Origin: Bryobacter sp.
GTDB taxonomy: Bacteria > Acidobacteriota > Terriglobia > Bryobacterales > Bryobacteraceae
Direction of reading: 5' to 3'
DNA: 64,000 bases
Assembly: GCA_022843625.1 (NCBI GenBank)
Contig: JALHNH010000015.1
Coordinates: 80,353-144,352 of the forward strand
The notes under the pieces are model-generated. The model had not been told where the DNA came from. It did no database searches and was given only the letters and a program-made list of their open reading frames with translations. Below, piece after piece: positions 1 through 9,554 of the stretch. Each line of letters opens with the position of its first letter. The stretch's first letter is position 1. The position numbers and the translations under genes are program-made.

Positions 1-313
1 TCCGATTAAAAGATTTAGCAATTCCGCCCAGGCCATCGATGTTGGGTGCGGTGGCAATGGCGCAAGTCAGTCCGTGCTTGGCGAGTGTCGGCCAGTCGTC
101 CGGGCCCAGAAGCTCGATCGAACTAAGGCCAATCCCTTTTCCGGCCTTGCAAAGATCTTCAAGCGAAATCTTCGGATAGCACCATTTACATACCGAATGC
201 AGTATGTTGCCTTTCATGGGTGCAGCCTGTGAGGCGGCATCAAGACGCGTTGCCAGGGATTGCGCCGTGGCGGCGATTGCGGCTGACTGGAGCAGCGAGC
301 GACGTGAGCTCAT
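1..313 (-). CDS. Exported TIM-barrel sugar isomerase-like protein (C-terminus cut by window edge)
   Basis: The reverse strand reads from an ATG at 311-313 into an open frame that leaves the window at base 1, giving about 104 residues. The N-terminus (MSSRRSLLQSAAIAATAQ) has paired arginines and a hydrophobic stretch, so a Tat or Sec signal is likely. The following residues (HSVCKWCYPKISLEDLC, then SIELLGPDDWPTLAKHGL) match the start of the hydroxypyruvate isomerase / sugar phosphate isomerase-epimerase TIM-barrel family as I know it. The exact substrate cannot be told. The gene would be just downstream of the M3 peptidase on the same strand (13 bases apart), so the two may be co-transcribed. 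Confidence 0.7.
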   Translation of the reverse strand, partial: MSSRRSLLQSAAIAATAQSLATRLDAASQAAPMKGNILHSVCKWCYPKISLEDLCKAGKGIGLSSIELLGPDDWPTLAKHGLTCAIATAPNIDGLGGIAKSFNR

Positions 314-326
314 AGCCGATATCCTA

Positions 327-2390
327 TCAATTCGCGAAGCCCAGTTTTCGCATCAATGCCTGCGGGTCGGGCTGACGTCCGCGGAAAGACTTGTACAGCT
401 CCATCGGATCTGTCGCCCCACCCGCTGAGTAGATGTATTTGTAAAGCTTGGCTGCGGTGGCCGGATCAAAGGGATTCCCGGCTTCTTTGAACGCTTCAAA
501 TGCATCCGCATCGAGAACCTGCGCCCACAGATAGCTATAGTAGCCCGCCGCGTAATCGTTCGAAAAAATATGCGTAAAGTGCGGGGAGCGATGGCGCATG
601 ATGATCTCTCGCGGCATCCCGATTTCCTTGAGCCACGCCTCTTCCTGCTCCCGGATATCGAGATTCTTCACCTCGGTCAGCAAATGCCACTTCATATCGA
701 TGATCCCGCTCGACAGGAATTCCACCATCGCAAAACCCTGATTGAAATTCCGCGCCTTCTCGATTTTCTGAATCAGCGCATCCGGTATCGTTTCGCCGGT
801 TTTGTAGTGCTTGGCAAACTTCGACAGCACAGACTTCTCAGCCGCCCAGTATTCAAAAAGCTGGCTCGGCAATTCGACAAAGTCTCGCGCAACGCTGGTT
901 CCTGAGAAGTAGGGATAGTTTACCTGCGACAGAAGCCCGTGCAGTCCATGGCCAAACTCGTGAAAGAGCGTCTTGGCATCGTCAAAACTCAACAGGCAGG
1001 CTTCACCCTTCGCTGGCTTGTTGAAGTTGAGATTGTTGATCACCACCGGCAATACAGACCCACCGAAAAACTGCTGCTCGCGGAAAGCGTTCATCCAAGC
1101 GCCGGAGTTCTTGTTTGGCTTGGCGTAGTAATCGCCATAAAAGATGCCAATCGTCTTGCCATCTTTACCCTTTACCTCCCACGACCGTACATCGGGCTCG
1201 TAGATAGGAAGATCCCTACGCTCGACGAAGTCAATCCCGAACAGCTGTTTGGCCGAATAGAATGCTGCTTCGATCATCTTCTCAAGGGTGAAATAGGGCT
1301 TAATCGTTTCTTCGTTCAAGTCATACTGGGCCAGCCGGACTTTCTCGGAGTAGTAGCGCCAGTCCCATGGCTCTAGTGTCCCTTCGATGCCGTCCTTTCT
1401 CATCGCCTCAGTCAGGGCCGCCGCCTCGCGCTGCGCTGTCGCCACCGCTGGCTTCCATACCTTGTCCATGAGCGCGCTGGCTGCGTCAGGCGTTTTCGCC
1501 ATTACATCGTCCAATACGTAGTGGGCATAAGTGTTGTAAGAAAGCAACTTCGCTTTCTCTATCCGCAGGGTCAAAATCTGGCGGATCAGTGCCTTGTTGT
1601 CGAACTCGTTATCGTTGTCACCACGCTTGGCCCAGGCACGGAACGCTTTCTCGCGCAAGTCGCGGCGTGGGCTCTGCATCAGGAAAGGCTCAATCGAAGA
1701 CCTCTGCAAACTGATCTCTCTGATCTCAGCCGGCAAGCCAACCCGGTCTTCCGGCTTGTCGAGCGCCAGCGTGTACTGCTTGGTGTCGTTGAGCACGTTT
1801 TGTGTGAACTGCGTCGTTTTCGTCGCAATCTGCTCGTCAATCTCGGCGAGACGCTTCTTGGCATCCGGTGCGAGCTTCGCGCCCGAGAGGACAAATCGCC
1901 GGTGATAGCGCTCCACCAGTCGCAATTGCTCAGGATTCAGATTCAACGATTTGCGCTGTTCAAAAACCTTGTCGAGTCTTGAAAAAAGCTTGCCGTTCAG
2001 CAGCACCGCACTCGAATGGGCTGCCAGCTTGGGCGACATTTCACGCTCGGCTGCCTGCAGGGCATCCGACGTGTGGGACGACGTAAGGTTCTGAAAGACC
2101 CCGTTCACTCGCTTGAGCAACTCTCCATGCTTCTCCAGCGCCTCAACCACATTGGAAAATGTCGGTGCAGCCGCATTACTCGCAATCGCGTCGATTTCCC
2201 CCAGGGCCTTCTTCATCGCTTCGCCATAGGCAGGTACAAAATGCTCAGCCTTGATGCGATCAAAAGGCGGCAGCCCAAAGGGCGTCTTCCAGGTTTCAAG
2301 CAGAGGGTTCATGTTTTTTTTCGTTTTCGATGGTGCTGCCGCAAGCGTTGTGGCAGTAGCGGCAAGAAAGACCCGTCGGTTAACAGTCAT
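327..2390 (-). CDS. dcp: M3 family metallopeptidase (peptidyl-dipeptidase Dcp type)
   Basis: A 687-residue protein, the usual length for the thimet oligopeptidase/Dcp family. The zinc-binding HEFGH motif lies at residues 477-481, within a sequence (DDAKTLFHEFGHGLHGLL) typical of M3 peptidases. The N-terminus (MTVNRRVFLAATATTLAAAPS) looks like an export signal with paired arginines, so it may work outside the cytoplasm on short peptides. Dcp enzymes remove dipeptides from peptide C-termini; that this member does so is inferred from family. It is divergent from the CheB-CheR gene. Confidence 0.92.
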   Translation of the reverse strand: MTVNRRVFLAATATTLAAAPSKTKKNMNPLLETWKTPFGLPPFDRIKAEHFVPAYGEAMKKALGEIDAIASNAAAPTFSNVVEALEKHGELLKRVNGVFQNLTSSHTSDALQAAEREMSPKLAAHSSAVLLNGKLFSRLDKVFEQRKSLNLNPEQLRLVERYHRRFVLSGAKLAPDAKKRLAEIDEQIATKTTQFTQNVLNDTKQYTLALDKPEDRVGLPAEIREISLQRSSIEPFLMQSPRRDLREKAFRAWAKRGDNDNEFDNKALIRQILTLRIEKAKLLSYNTYAHYVLDDVMAKTPDAASALMDKVWKPAVATAQREAAALTEAMRKDGIEGTLEPWDWRYYSEKVRLAQYDLNEETIKPYFTLEKMIEAAFYSAKQLFGIDFVERRDLPIYEPDVRSWEVKGKDGKTIGIFYGDYYAKPNKNSGAWMNAFREQQFFGGSVLPVVINNLNFNKPAKGEACLLSFDDAKTLFHEFGHGLHGLLSQVNYPYFSGTSVARDFVELPSQLFEYWAAEKSVLSKFAKHYKTGETIPDALIQKIEKARNFNQGFAMVEFLSSGIIDMKWHLLTEVKNLDIREQEEAWLKEIGMPREIIMRHRSPHFTHIFSNDYAAGYYSYLWAQVLDADAFEAFKEAGNPFDPATAAKLYKYIYSAGGATDPMELYKSFRGRQPDPQALMRKLGFAN

Positions 2391-2483
2391 ATGTTTATGA
2401 TGCCAGTTTTTGTATACTCGTTTCGCGCGGCTGAGTCAGTAATAGTGCAGCTAGATGGCTCCGGATAGTCTACGCTCTAAAAC

Positions 2484-2489
2484 AGGTGA
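2484..2489 (+). promoter_or_regulatory. Shine-Dalgarno site fixing the CheB-CheR start at 2497
   Basis: AGGTGA sits seven bases before the ATG at 2497. The earlier in-frame ATG at 2455 has no comparable site, so the start at 2497 is preferred. Confidence 0.6.
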
Positions 2490-2496
2490 TGCTTGT

Positions 2497-5484
2497 ATGG
2501 ACGAAATTATGAACTCAACTCCGGCCGCAGAAAATGCAACAGCACGCCAGAAGTTCCCCATTGTTGGAATCGGGGCTTCTGCAGGCGGTCTTTCCGCATT
2601 CGAATCGTTCTTCTCTCAAATGCCCGCAGATTCCAGTCCTGGCATGGCCTTTGTCCTGGTGCAGCATTTGGCCCGGGATCACAAGAGTATCCTCTCCGAA
2701 CTCATCCGCCGCTACACCACTATGCAAGTCTTCGATGTCGTGGATGGCCTTACAGTAGAACCCAATTGCGCTTACATCATTCCTCCCAATCGGGACATGT
2801 CCCTGGTTGAGGGTAAGCTGCAACTCTTCGAACCCGCCAACTCGCGCGGTATTCGGCTTCCGATTGATTTTTTTTTCCGCTCTCTGGCTCAGGATCAGCA
2901 CGAAAACGCGATCTGTATTATCCTTTCCGGCACCGGCAGCGACGGCTCCCTCGGCGTACGGGCCATTAAGGGTGAGGGCGGCATGGTAATGGTGCAGACG
3001 CCGGAATCGGCCGAGTATGACGGGATGTGTAGAAGCGCGATTCAGACGGGCAGCGTCGATTTTGTTTTGAATCCCGATCAGATGCCCGCCCAATTGTTGG
3101 CCTATGTCTCTCAGGCTTTCACTCCATCGCTGCTTTCACCGTTAGACAACGAATCTAGCCCTATCGAAGGGCTAGATAAAATTTTCCAACTGCTGCGCGC
3201 TCAAACCGGCCACGACTTTTCCCAGTACAAACGCAACACCATCATCCGCCGCGTAGAGCGCCGCATGGCGGTTCATCAAATTCAGCGACTCTCTGAGTAT
3301 GTTCGTTATTTGCAACTCACCAAACCCGAAGTAGATACTCTTTTTCGAGATCTTATGATCGGCGTAACCAGTTTCTTCCGGGACGCCGAGATTTTTGACG
3401 AGATTCAGGCCAAAGCCATCCCGCAATTATTAAAAGAAAAAACTGAGGCCTCTGACATACGCATTTGGGTTCCTGGCTGCTCCACCGGTGAAGAAGCTTA
3501 TTCCATTGCCATGATCCTTCGCGAGCAGATGGACGTCCTCAAGCTGGGCTCAAAAGTAAACATCTTTGCAACCGACATCGACCGGGAATCAATTGAGCAC
3601 GCCAGGGCTGGCATCTATCCCGCAAGCATCATTGCCGATGTTTCGCCAGAACGGCTAGCCCATTTTTTTGATCCCGACGATGCCGATGGCACCGCCTATC
3701 GCGTCCGCCGGGCGCTCCGCGACATGCTCATCTTTTCTGAACACAGCCTGATCAAAGACCCTCCCTTTTCCAAGCTGGATATGATCAGTTGTCGCAATCT
3801 TTTGATCTACATGGGCACGGATTTGCAAAAGCGCCTGATGCCTTTGTTTCACTATGCCCTTAAGCCCGGGGGCATCCTCGTGCTCGGCTCTTCTGAAAGC
3901 ATCGGAGACTTTTCTCAACTATTTTCGATTGTGGACCGAGGGGCAAAGATCTTCCAGCGAAAACCCGACGACCAAGCCTCTCGCCAGTCTGTTTTGCATA
4001 GAGTTCTGCCACCAACAAGATTAATTGAACCTGGAGGGTTAGTGAAGGCCGGCGCGAATACTGAAACTAGGCTCCCATTGCAGGAGATCGCCTCCCGCAC
4101 CGTGCTGAATCATTTTGCTCCCGTTGGTGCGCTTGTCAACGAGCGCGGCGATATTCTCTACCTTCTTGGCCGCACAGGTAAGTATCTCGAACCAACACCG
4201 GGTGAGGCCAGTCTCAACATTTTCAAGATGGCTCGAGCCGGTCTTCGGGCCGACCTCACCGTTGCACTGCATCGCTCGGTGTCCATGCAGATTGTCACTC
4301 GCCAACTTGGCCTGACGGTTCAGAGTGAAGACTCAATCAGTCACGTCAATCTAACGGTGATTCCCGTTCCGGCGATCCTCGAAAACCCTGTTCCCCGCAA
4401 TCTCTACCTCGTGATTCTCGAAGAGGTAGTCAATCAGGGGCCTAAGCTTCTTTCTGAGCCAGCCGTTGACACTGCCGATGCAGAACCTGCAACTGGTCCT
4501 AACCTCAACGACTATGTGATCAGACTCAAACAGGAACTGCGTGATAAGGACGAATACCTCCAGACAACGGTCGAAGAACTCGAAACGGCCAATGAAGAAT
4601 TGCGCTCCGCCCACGAAGAGATGCAGTCCGTTAACGAGGAGATGCAATCCACCAATGAAGAGCTTGAAACTTCAAAAGAAGAACTGCAATCCGTCAATGA
4701 GGAGCTTGCCACCGTCAACAGTGAGTTACAAGCCAAAGTTGCCGACCTGTCCCGCTCAAACAACGACATGAAGAATCTTCTCAGCGGTACTGGCATCGGC
4801 ACCGTATTTGTAGACCTGCGCCTACGTATCCTTCGCTTTACCCCTACTGTCTCATCGTTGATCAATCTGATCGAATCAGACGTCGGCCGTCCGATCGACC
4901 AGCTTCGCTCCAATCTTGTTGGTTACGATCGCTTCGCTGCCGATATCAACGAAGTATTGGAGAGCCTGGTACCTAAAGAACTGGAAGTAAGCACCATAAA
5001 GGGGGAATGGTTTCTGCTCCGCATACGCCCCTACCGCACGCTCGAAAATGTGATTGAGGGTGCAGTCATTACCTTCACCGAAATAACGCTGATGAAGCAG
5101 GCGCAAGAATCTCTTCGCCATTCAGAACAGACGCGCCGTCTTGCGATTATTGTCCGCGATTCTCGCGACGCCGTCCTCGTTCAGGATCTCGCCGGTAATA
5201 TTCTGGCCTGGAATCCAGGCGCGGTTAAGCTCTTCGGCTGGACCGAAGAAGAGGCACTTGCCATGAATGTTTTAGCGCTCATGCCGGAGGCTACTAAAGC
5301 GGAATATATGGCAGCCTTGCTGGAGCGTTACCAGGCACAATCGCTCAAGCCACTTCTAATTGACAAGGTGAAGAAGGACCGATCCCTGATCAAGGTGTCT
5401 CTCATCGCTTCTCCGCTCATGAACGATGCAGGAGAAACATATGCCATCGCTACTACCGAGCGTGAGAATCTGCCGGATCGCTAA
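2497..5484 (+). CDS. CheB-CheR fusion protein with coiled coil and PAS domains
   Basis: About 995 residues from the preferred ATG at 2497; an in-frame ATG at 2455 would add 14. The order is CheB methylesterase (GIGASAGG with the nucleophile Ser, the His in VLVQHL, the Asp in GTGSDGSLG), CheR methyltransferase (SFFRD, the SAM-binding GCSTGEEAYSIAM, FATDID, SCRNLLIYM), a long Glu-rich coiled coil near 4560-4750, then two PAS-like regions. Unlike many CheB/CheR-PAS fusions, no histidine kinase domain follows; the protein ends soon after the last PAS. No receptor or CheA is nearby, so its target is unknown. The end overlaps the convergent hydrolase gene by four bases. Confidence 0.93.
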   Translation: MDEIMNSTPAAENATARQKFPIVGIGASAGGLSAFESFFSQMPADSSPGMAFVLVQHLARDHKSILSELIRRYTTMQVFDVVDGLTVEPNCAYIIPPNRDMSLVEGKLQLFEPANSRGIRLPIDFFFRSLAQDQHENAICIILSGTGSDGSLGVRAIKGEGGMVMVQTPESAEYDGMCRSAIQTGSVDFVLNPDQMPAQLLAYVSQAFTPSLLSPLDNESSPIEGLDKIFQLLRAQTGHDFSQYKRNTIIRRVERRMAVHQIQRLSEYVRYLQLTKPEVDTLFRDLMIGVTSFFRDAEIFDEIQAKAIPQLLKEKTEASDIRIWVPGCSTGEEAYSIAMILREQMDVLKLGSKVNIFATDIDRESIEHARAGIYPASIIADVSPERLAHFFDPDDADGTAYRVRRALRDMLIFSEHSLIKDPPFSKLDMISCRNLLIYMGTDLQKRLMPLFHYALKPGGILVLGSSESIGDFSQLFSIVDRGAKIFQRKPDDQASRQSVLHRVLPPTRLIEPGGLVKAGANTETRLPLQEIASRTVLNHFAPVGALVNERGDILYLLGRTGKYLEPTPGEASLNIFKMARAGLRADLTVALHRSVSMQIVTRQLGLTVQSEDSISHVNLTVIPVPAILENPVPRNLYLVILEEVVNQGPKLLSEPAVDTADAEPATGPNLNDYVIRLKQELRDKDEYLQTTVEELETANEELRSAHEEMQSVNEEMQSTNEELETSKEELQSVNEELATVNSELQAKVADLSRSNNDMKNLLSGTGIGTVFVDLRLRILRFTPTVSSLINLIESDVGRPIDQLRSNLVGYDRFAADINEVLESLVPKELEVSTIKGEWFLLRIRPYRTLENVIEGAVITFTEITLMKQAQESLRHSEQTRRLAIIVRDSRDAVLVQDLAGNILAWNPGAVKLFGWTEEEALAMNVLALMPEATKAEYMAALLERYQAQSLKPLLIDKVKKDRSLIKVSLIASPLMNDAGETYAIATTERENLPDR

Positions 5485-6620
5485 GCTTTCAGCCAGCGGT
5501 CAAACCAGGCAAACGCTTCCTTCTGCATATCCGCATCAAATTTGTGTGGGCCATTGTAAAAGCTAGCCTTATAGCGATCGGCTGCTCCAGCTTTCTGATA
5601 AACCTCGGCCAGAATCCGGTCTGCACGCTCCATCTCCGGCAGTGTGAAGAGGGTGTCCTGCCTGTTGTTCAACACCAGCACCGGATTTGGTGCAGTCAGC
5701 CCCAGAATCTCCGGGTAATCCATTTCTCGCGCGAGGCCAGGTACGTAACACATCCACGTATGTGTGTGGCCCTTATTGAGCAGATAGTCGCGCCAGGTCG
5801 TCATCATTCCTACGCAACAGGCGCAACGAATGCGCTCATCGGCACCGCTGAGCATCACCGTGCGTAGCCCGCCCCCGGAAAGTCCCGCGCATCCAATCCG
5901 GGTAGCGTCTACATCGGGTCGTGAAGCAAGGTAATCCACTGCGCGCATGTCATCATTCACAAAGATCCCCGGCCAGGTCATCCCTGAACAAGCCAGACTC
6001 TTTGCGATCAGATGCTCATGTGCCGCAGCAAACTGGTTGTAGCGCACGATTTCATCTTCTGCCTCCGGGTTGGCTTCAACGCTATTGTTCCGTATGTAGG
6101 GCGGTACATCCGCCAGACGCACTCTCCGGCTACCAAACGCAAAGGTGTCGTGAACCAGCACTGCATAGCCCCGCCGTGCAATTTCATTGGCCCAGGCAAG
6201 CCCACTGTAAAATAGATTTTGATGCCGGATCATCGCCGGATGGGGGTCCTTCGACATCCTGGTGATCTTGCGCAAACCAAAATACTTGTTGCCGCCATGA
6301 TCATGCAGCCCGACAATCCCCGGTAACTTTCCGCTGGCACCCGCAGGCTTGATCAGCAGCGCTTCTGTCGGCGGCCCGTAAGGCAATTGCCACTGCAAGT
6401 CTTCCATCAAGAGACCATCAAACTCAAACTTGTGTTGAACGGTCGCAACAGGGGTGGGCGATGCCGCAGGGCTCGCAATCAGCTCTCGGTAGCGCGCCCG
6501 GGCCACGGGCCTCCACGCATTCACATCCCGGAAACCCGGCTGCCGAAACGAAAGCCGCCCCGGCTCGGCTACACTCTGTGCCACCCAATCGCCATAAGCG
6601 CCCAATAAATTTGGAGTCAT
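5481..6620 (-). CDS. Alpha/beta hydrolase, dienelactone hydrolase / acetyl-xylan esterase-like
   Basis: 379 residues. The nucleophile elbow GLSGGG and an upstream GLHDHGGNK stretch indicate an alpha/beta hydrolase of the large bacterial group related to dienelactone hydrolases and xylan esterases. A late His (NGPHKFD) and an Asp (NNRQDTLF) are candidates for the rest of the triad. No clear signal peptide is seen, so it is probably cytoplasmic. Substrate unknown. It follows the hybrid kinase gene on the same strand with a 19-base gap. Confidence 0.8.
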   Translation of the reverse strand: MTPNLLGAYGDWVAQSVAEPGRLSFRQPGFRDVNAWRPVARARYRELIASPAASPTPVATVQHKFEFDGLLMEDLQWQLPYGPPTEALLIKPAGASGKLPGIVGLHDHGGNKYFGLRKITRMSKDPHPAMIRHQNLFYSGLAWANEIARRGYAVLVHDTFAFGSRRVRLADVPPYIRNNSVEANPEAEDEIVRYNQFAAAHEHLIAKSLACSGMTWPGIFVNDDMRAVDYLASRPDVDATRIGCAGLSGGGLRTVMLSGADERIRCACCVGMMTTWRDYLLNKGHTHTWMCYVPGLAREMDYPEILGLTAPNPVLVLNNRQDTLFTLPEMERADRILAEVYQKAGAADRYKASFYNGPHKFDADMQKEAFAWFDRWLKA

Positions 6621-6639
6621 GGCTTCTATCTTTTAAGAA

Positions 6640-8955
6640 TCAGGCTCGATTTGCAACCGATTCCACCAGAGAATGAATCTTTGCAAGCAAGCTCCGCGCA
6701 TCCAGTGGCTTGGTAATGTAATCGTCCATCCCCGCATGAATGCAGAGTTCCCGGTCGCCCGCCATAGCATGAGCCGTCAGTGCCAATATGGGCGTGCGCT
6801 TGCCCATCGCTGCATCCCACTTTCTAATCCGCTGCGTTGCTTCGTATCCATCCATCTCGGGCATCTGAACGTCCATCAGTATGAGATCGAAGACTTCCAC
6901 TCGTACACACTCAATTGCTTCAAGACCATTCTTGGCTTCCACAACCCGGTGCCCCTGATGCCCCAGGATTCCTCTGGCCACCATTCGATTCACGGCGTTG
7001 TCTTCGGCTAGCAAGATGTTCAAAATTCGATTCGCAACGCTTGAATGATCGGCCTGCGGGGCATCTGAATTCTCACTGGCTCCGGTATGCGCGATCAGCC
7101 GCAGAAGGTCCCCTTCAAGGACTGGTTCGAGCAGGTATTGATCCATATTGTAGGGACGGCTGAGCGCGAGAAACTCATTCAGGCGAAGGGAATCCACTAA
7201 CAAAACTGGCTTGCCTTTCCCCCCCTGCTGCTCCCACAGCTCAGCGCATTTGTCAACTCCAAAAGCTGGATCCATCAACAATACATCGAAGCCTCCATGT
7301 TTCTCGATCGCTCTACCCGCCTCCTCAACCGAAGCAGTCAGCACAGACTGTATTCCTTGCGCTTTGAGCACTCGGCTCATGATCTGCCTGGCCGCTCTGC
7401 TCTGCTTCAACACCAGAACTGACCAGTCGGCCGGAATCACCGGTCCACTAGCCGTAGATGTTGCCTCGATTTCCTCCAGCCCAAGCACAAACCAGAAGCG
7501 GCTCCCACTGCCGGCCTTGCTCGATAGCGCCATTGCTCCACCCATCAGCTCTACCAGTTGTCTGGTGATCGACAGCCCAAGGCCAGTGCCACCAAAGCGT
7601 CGCGTATGGGATCCGTCTGCCTGCTCAAAAGCTTGAAACACACTCTGCTGCTTGTCTTCCGGTATTCCGATGCCAGTGTCTTCAACCTCGAAACGAAGGG
7701 CTTGCCCATGCCGTGTCACCCGCAGTGTCACACTCCCTTCAAGCGTAAATTTGAGAGCGTTGCTTAAGAGATTGAGCAGGATTTGCCTCAGCCGCATCGG
7801 GTCGCCCCGGTAAGTGCTGCCCGCTGCGGGGTCGATCTCACATAACAGCTCAAGCCTTTTCTGACTGGCCTGCAGTGCCACACTGCGAATCGTCTCGCCC
7901 ACTACTTCACGCAATAAGAAAGGAACTTCGTCCAGCCTCATCTTGCCCGCTTCGATCTTTGAAAAATCAAGAATGTCGTTGATGATCACCAGCAGCGAAT
8001 CGGCAGAACTCCTGGCAGTGGTCAAATATTCCCTCTGCTCCGGATTGAGATTTGTATCCAGCGCTAGCTGGATCATCCCCGAAACCCCGTTCATCGGAGT
8101 ACGAATCTCATGACTCATATTGGCCAGAAAATCGCTTTTGAGCCTTGCCGTAACTTCCGCACGTTCTTTGGCCTCGCGGAGTTCTTCATTAGCCAGCCGT
8201 AACTTGCTGGTTTGTGCCGCAACCTCCGCCTGAAGATTGTTTCTGTGCGCGAGAAGCTCTTCATCGCGCTGGCTGATATGGTCGAGCATCCCGTTGAGTG
8301 CCGACATCAGTTGGCCCAACTCATCGTGGCGCGTGTGCCGAATCCGAAGTGAGAAGTCCTCGGATGCACTCACCCGGCTGGCCAGCGCCGCAAGATCCAG
8401 TACCGGCTGGGAGATCAACCTCTGCAAGCGGATCGAGAGCATCCACGCCGCAAGAAACGCAAGCCCTAGAACTGCGACAGTGATGGATAGGAAACGAGCA
8501 GCCAGACTGAGCCAGCTCTCCAGCCTGGCTTCCAGCTCCAGCGTTCCTACCATCTCCGTGTCCACCGATATCGGTACTGTCACCAATATGGATTCACCCT
8601 GCCAGCGCTTCTGTTCGTCCAATGCTTCACGCCTGTAACGGGCAATTTCCTGCCTGCGGGCATCAATCACCCGTCCGCTTACAATCCTTGTGTCCGGCTT
8701 AAGCGATACCAGGATCTCCTGAACCCCTCTTTTGTCCTCAAGACTCAAAGCTGCGCTTGAGTTCTCTGCCAGAACATGGGCCAGCGTCAGCAGCTCGGTG
8801 TGGGCCCGTTGCCGGGCTGAATAGATCTCAACACCGGTAAAGGCCACTCCGGCCAGCAGCAACGCGATCGCCGAAGTGCCCAAAATGATCAATGCCAGCT
8901 TGCGCGCCAGTGGCAAGTTGGTGAAGCGCTGGCCGAGGCCGCTTTGAATCGTCAC
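6640..8955 (-). CDS. Hybrid sensor histidine kinase / response regulator
   Basis: 771 residues. Two membrane segments (about 18-40 and 150-175) enclose a periplasmic sensor region of the CHASE8 kind; then HAMP, HisKA with His282 in NMSHEIRTP, HATPase ([25 protein letters not shown]), a receiver-like region near 511-620, and a full receiver at 646-765 with Asp695 ([15 protein letters not shown]). The inner receiver has an Asp (LLMDPAF) but lacks the usual acidic pair, so it may be structural only. The start overlaps the yfiR-like gene by four bases. With the upstream TonB receptor this gives a three-gene unit that plausibly senses a periplasmic signal via YfiR. Confidence 0.94.
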   Translation of the reverse strand: MTIQSGLGQRFTNLPLARKLALIILGTSAIALLLAGVAFTGVEIYSARQRAHTELLTLAHVLAENSSAALSLEDKRGVQEILVSLKPDTRIVSGRVIDARRQEIARYRREALDEQKRWQGESILVTVPISVDTEMVGTLELEARLESWLSLAARFLSITVAVLGLAFLAAWMLSIRLQRLISQPVLDLAALASRVSASEDFSLRIRHTRHDELGQLMSALNGMLDHISQRDEELLAHRNNLQAEVAAQTSKLRLANEELREAKERAEVTARLKSDFLANMSHEIRTPMNGVSGMIQLALDTNLNPEQREYLTTARSSADSLLVIINDILDFSKIEAGKMRLDEVPFLLREVVGETIRSVALQASQKRLELLCEIDPAAGSTYRGDPMRLRQILLNLLSNALKFTLEGSVTLRVTRHGQALRFEVEDTGIGIPEDKQQSVFQAFEQADGSHTRRFGGTGLGLSITRQLVELMGGAMALSSKAGSGSRFWFVLGLEEIEATSTASGPVIPADWSVLVLKQSRAARQIMSRVLKAQGIQSVLTASVEEAGRAIEKHGGFDVLLMDPAFGVDKCAELWEQQGGKGKPVLLVDSLRLNEFLALSRPYNMDQYLLEPVLEGDLLRLIAHTGASENSDAPQADHSSVANRILNILLAEDNAVNRMVARGILGHQGHRVVEAKNGLEAIECVRVEVFDLILMDVQMPEMDGYEATQRIRKWDAAMGKRTPILALTAHAMAGDRELCIHAGMDDYITKPLDARSLLAKIHSLVESVANRA

Positions 8956-9539
8956 GGTTTCGACCTCCCGCCCCAGGGGCCCGCGCTCTGGTCTTTCACC
9001 GTGTAACCTAGCCTCAGGAGTTTAGAGCTGATGTTCAGCTTCGTGTTCCCGAGTTTGCCCAAATGCACTGAGAAGCTTAGCCGCCCGTCTTCGACAAATA
9101 GTTGGATGATCCCACCGGCCTGGTGAAACTTATCACCCTCCCCTATCGTTAATACGGAAGTATCTCGCGACACCGACAAATGCTCTTCCAGCTTCTTGCT
9201 GTTGAGAGAACCAAGGTAGACTACATGGCAGAGCTTCTGGTCCGCCACACTTCGAATCCCACGAACCTGAATCGGTCGGCCTTGCACCAGTTTTCCAGCC
9301 GCAATCCGGGACATTGAGTTGACAAGTTCTGGTTGCTCCAAAATGCCAATAACGATCGGCACGTCTGTCCCAGTGCTACTCGGCCACTCCGTAAACCGGA
9401 TAAAGCTCAATAGCAATGCCGCCTTTAGATCCTCTTCCCTCGACAACTGCGCCGCACTTGCCAATGCAAGGCAAAGCAATACCGACACCACTCTCCTGAG
9501 TGGCCTCCCCGAGCGAGACTGTCTTTGAGATCTCGTCAA
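8952..9539 (-). CDS. YfiR family (DUF4154) periplasmic protein
   Basis: 195 residues, with a hydrophobic N-terminal segment ([18 protein letters not shown]) fitting export. The central part ([46 protein letters not shown]) is characteristic of YfiR/DUF4154. YfiR proteins bind and restrain membrane signalling partners from the periplasm; in this family a neighbouring gene is often a sensor kinase or cyclase. Here the partner is likely the hybrid kinase whose start overlaps its end (ATGA). Confidence 0.87.
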   Translation of the reverse strand: MTRSQRQSRSGRPLRRVVSVLLCLALASAAQLSREEDLKAALLLSFIRFTEWPSSTGTDVPIVIGILEQPELVNSMSRIAAGKLVQGRPIQVRGIRSVADQKLCHVVYLGSLNSKKLEEHLSVSRDTSVLTIGEGDKFHQAGGIIQLFVEDGRLSFSVHLGKLGNTKLNISSKLLRLGYTVKDQSAGPWGGRSKP

Positions 9540-9554
9540 CTTGGTGCTTTCAGA

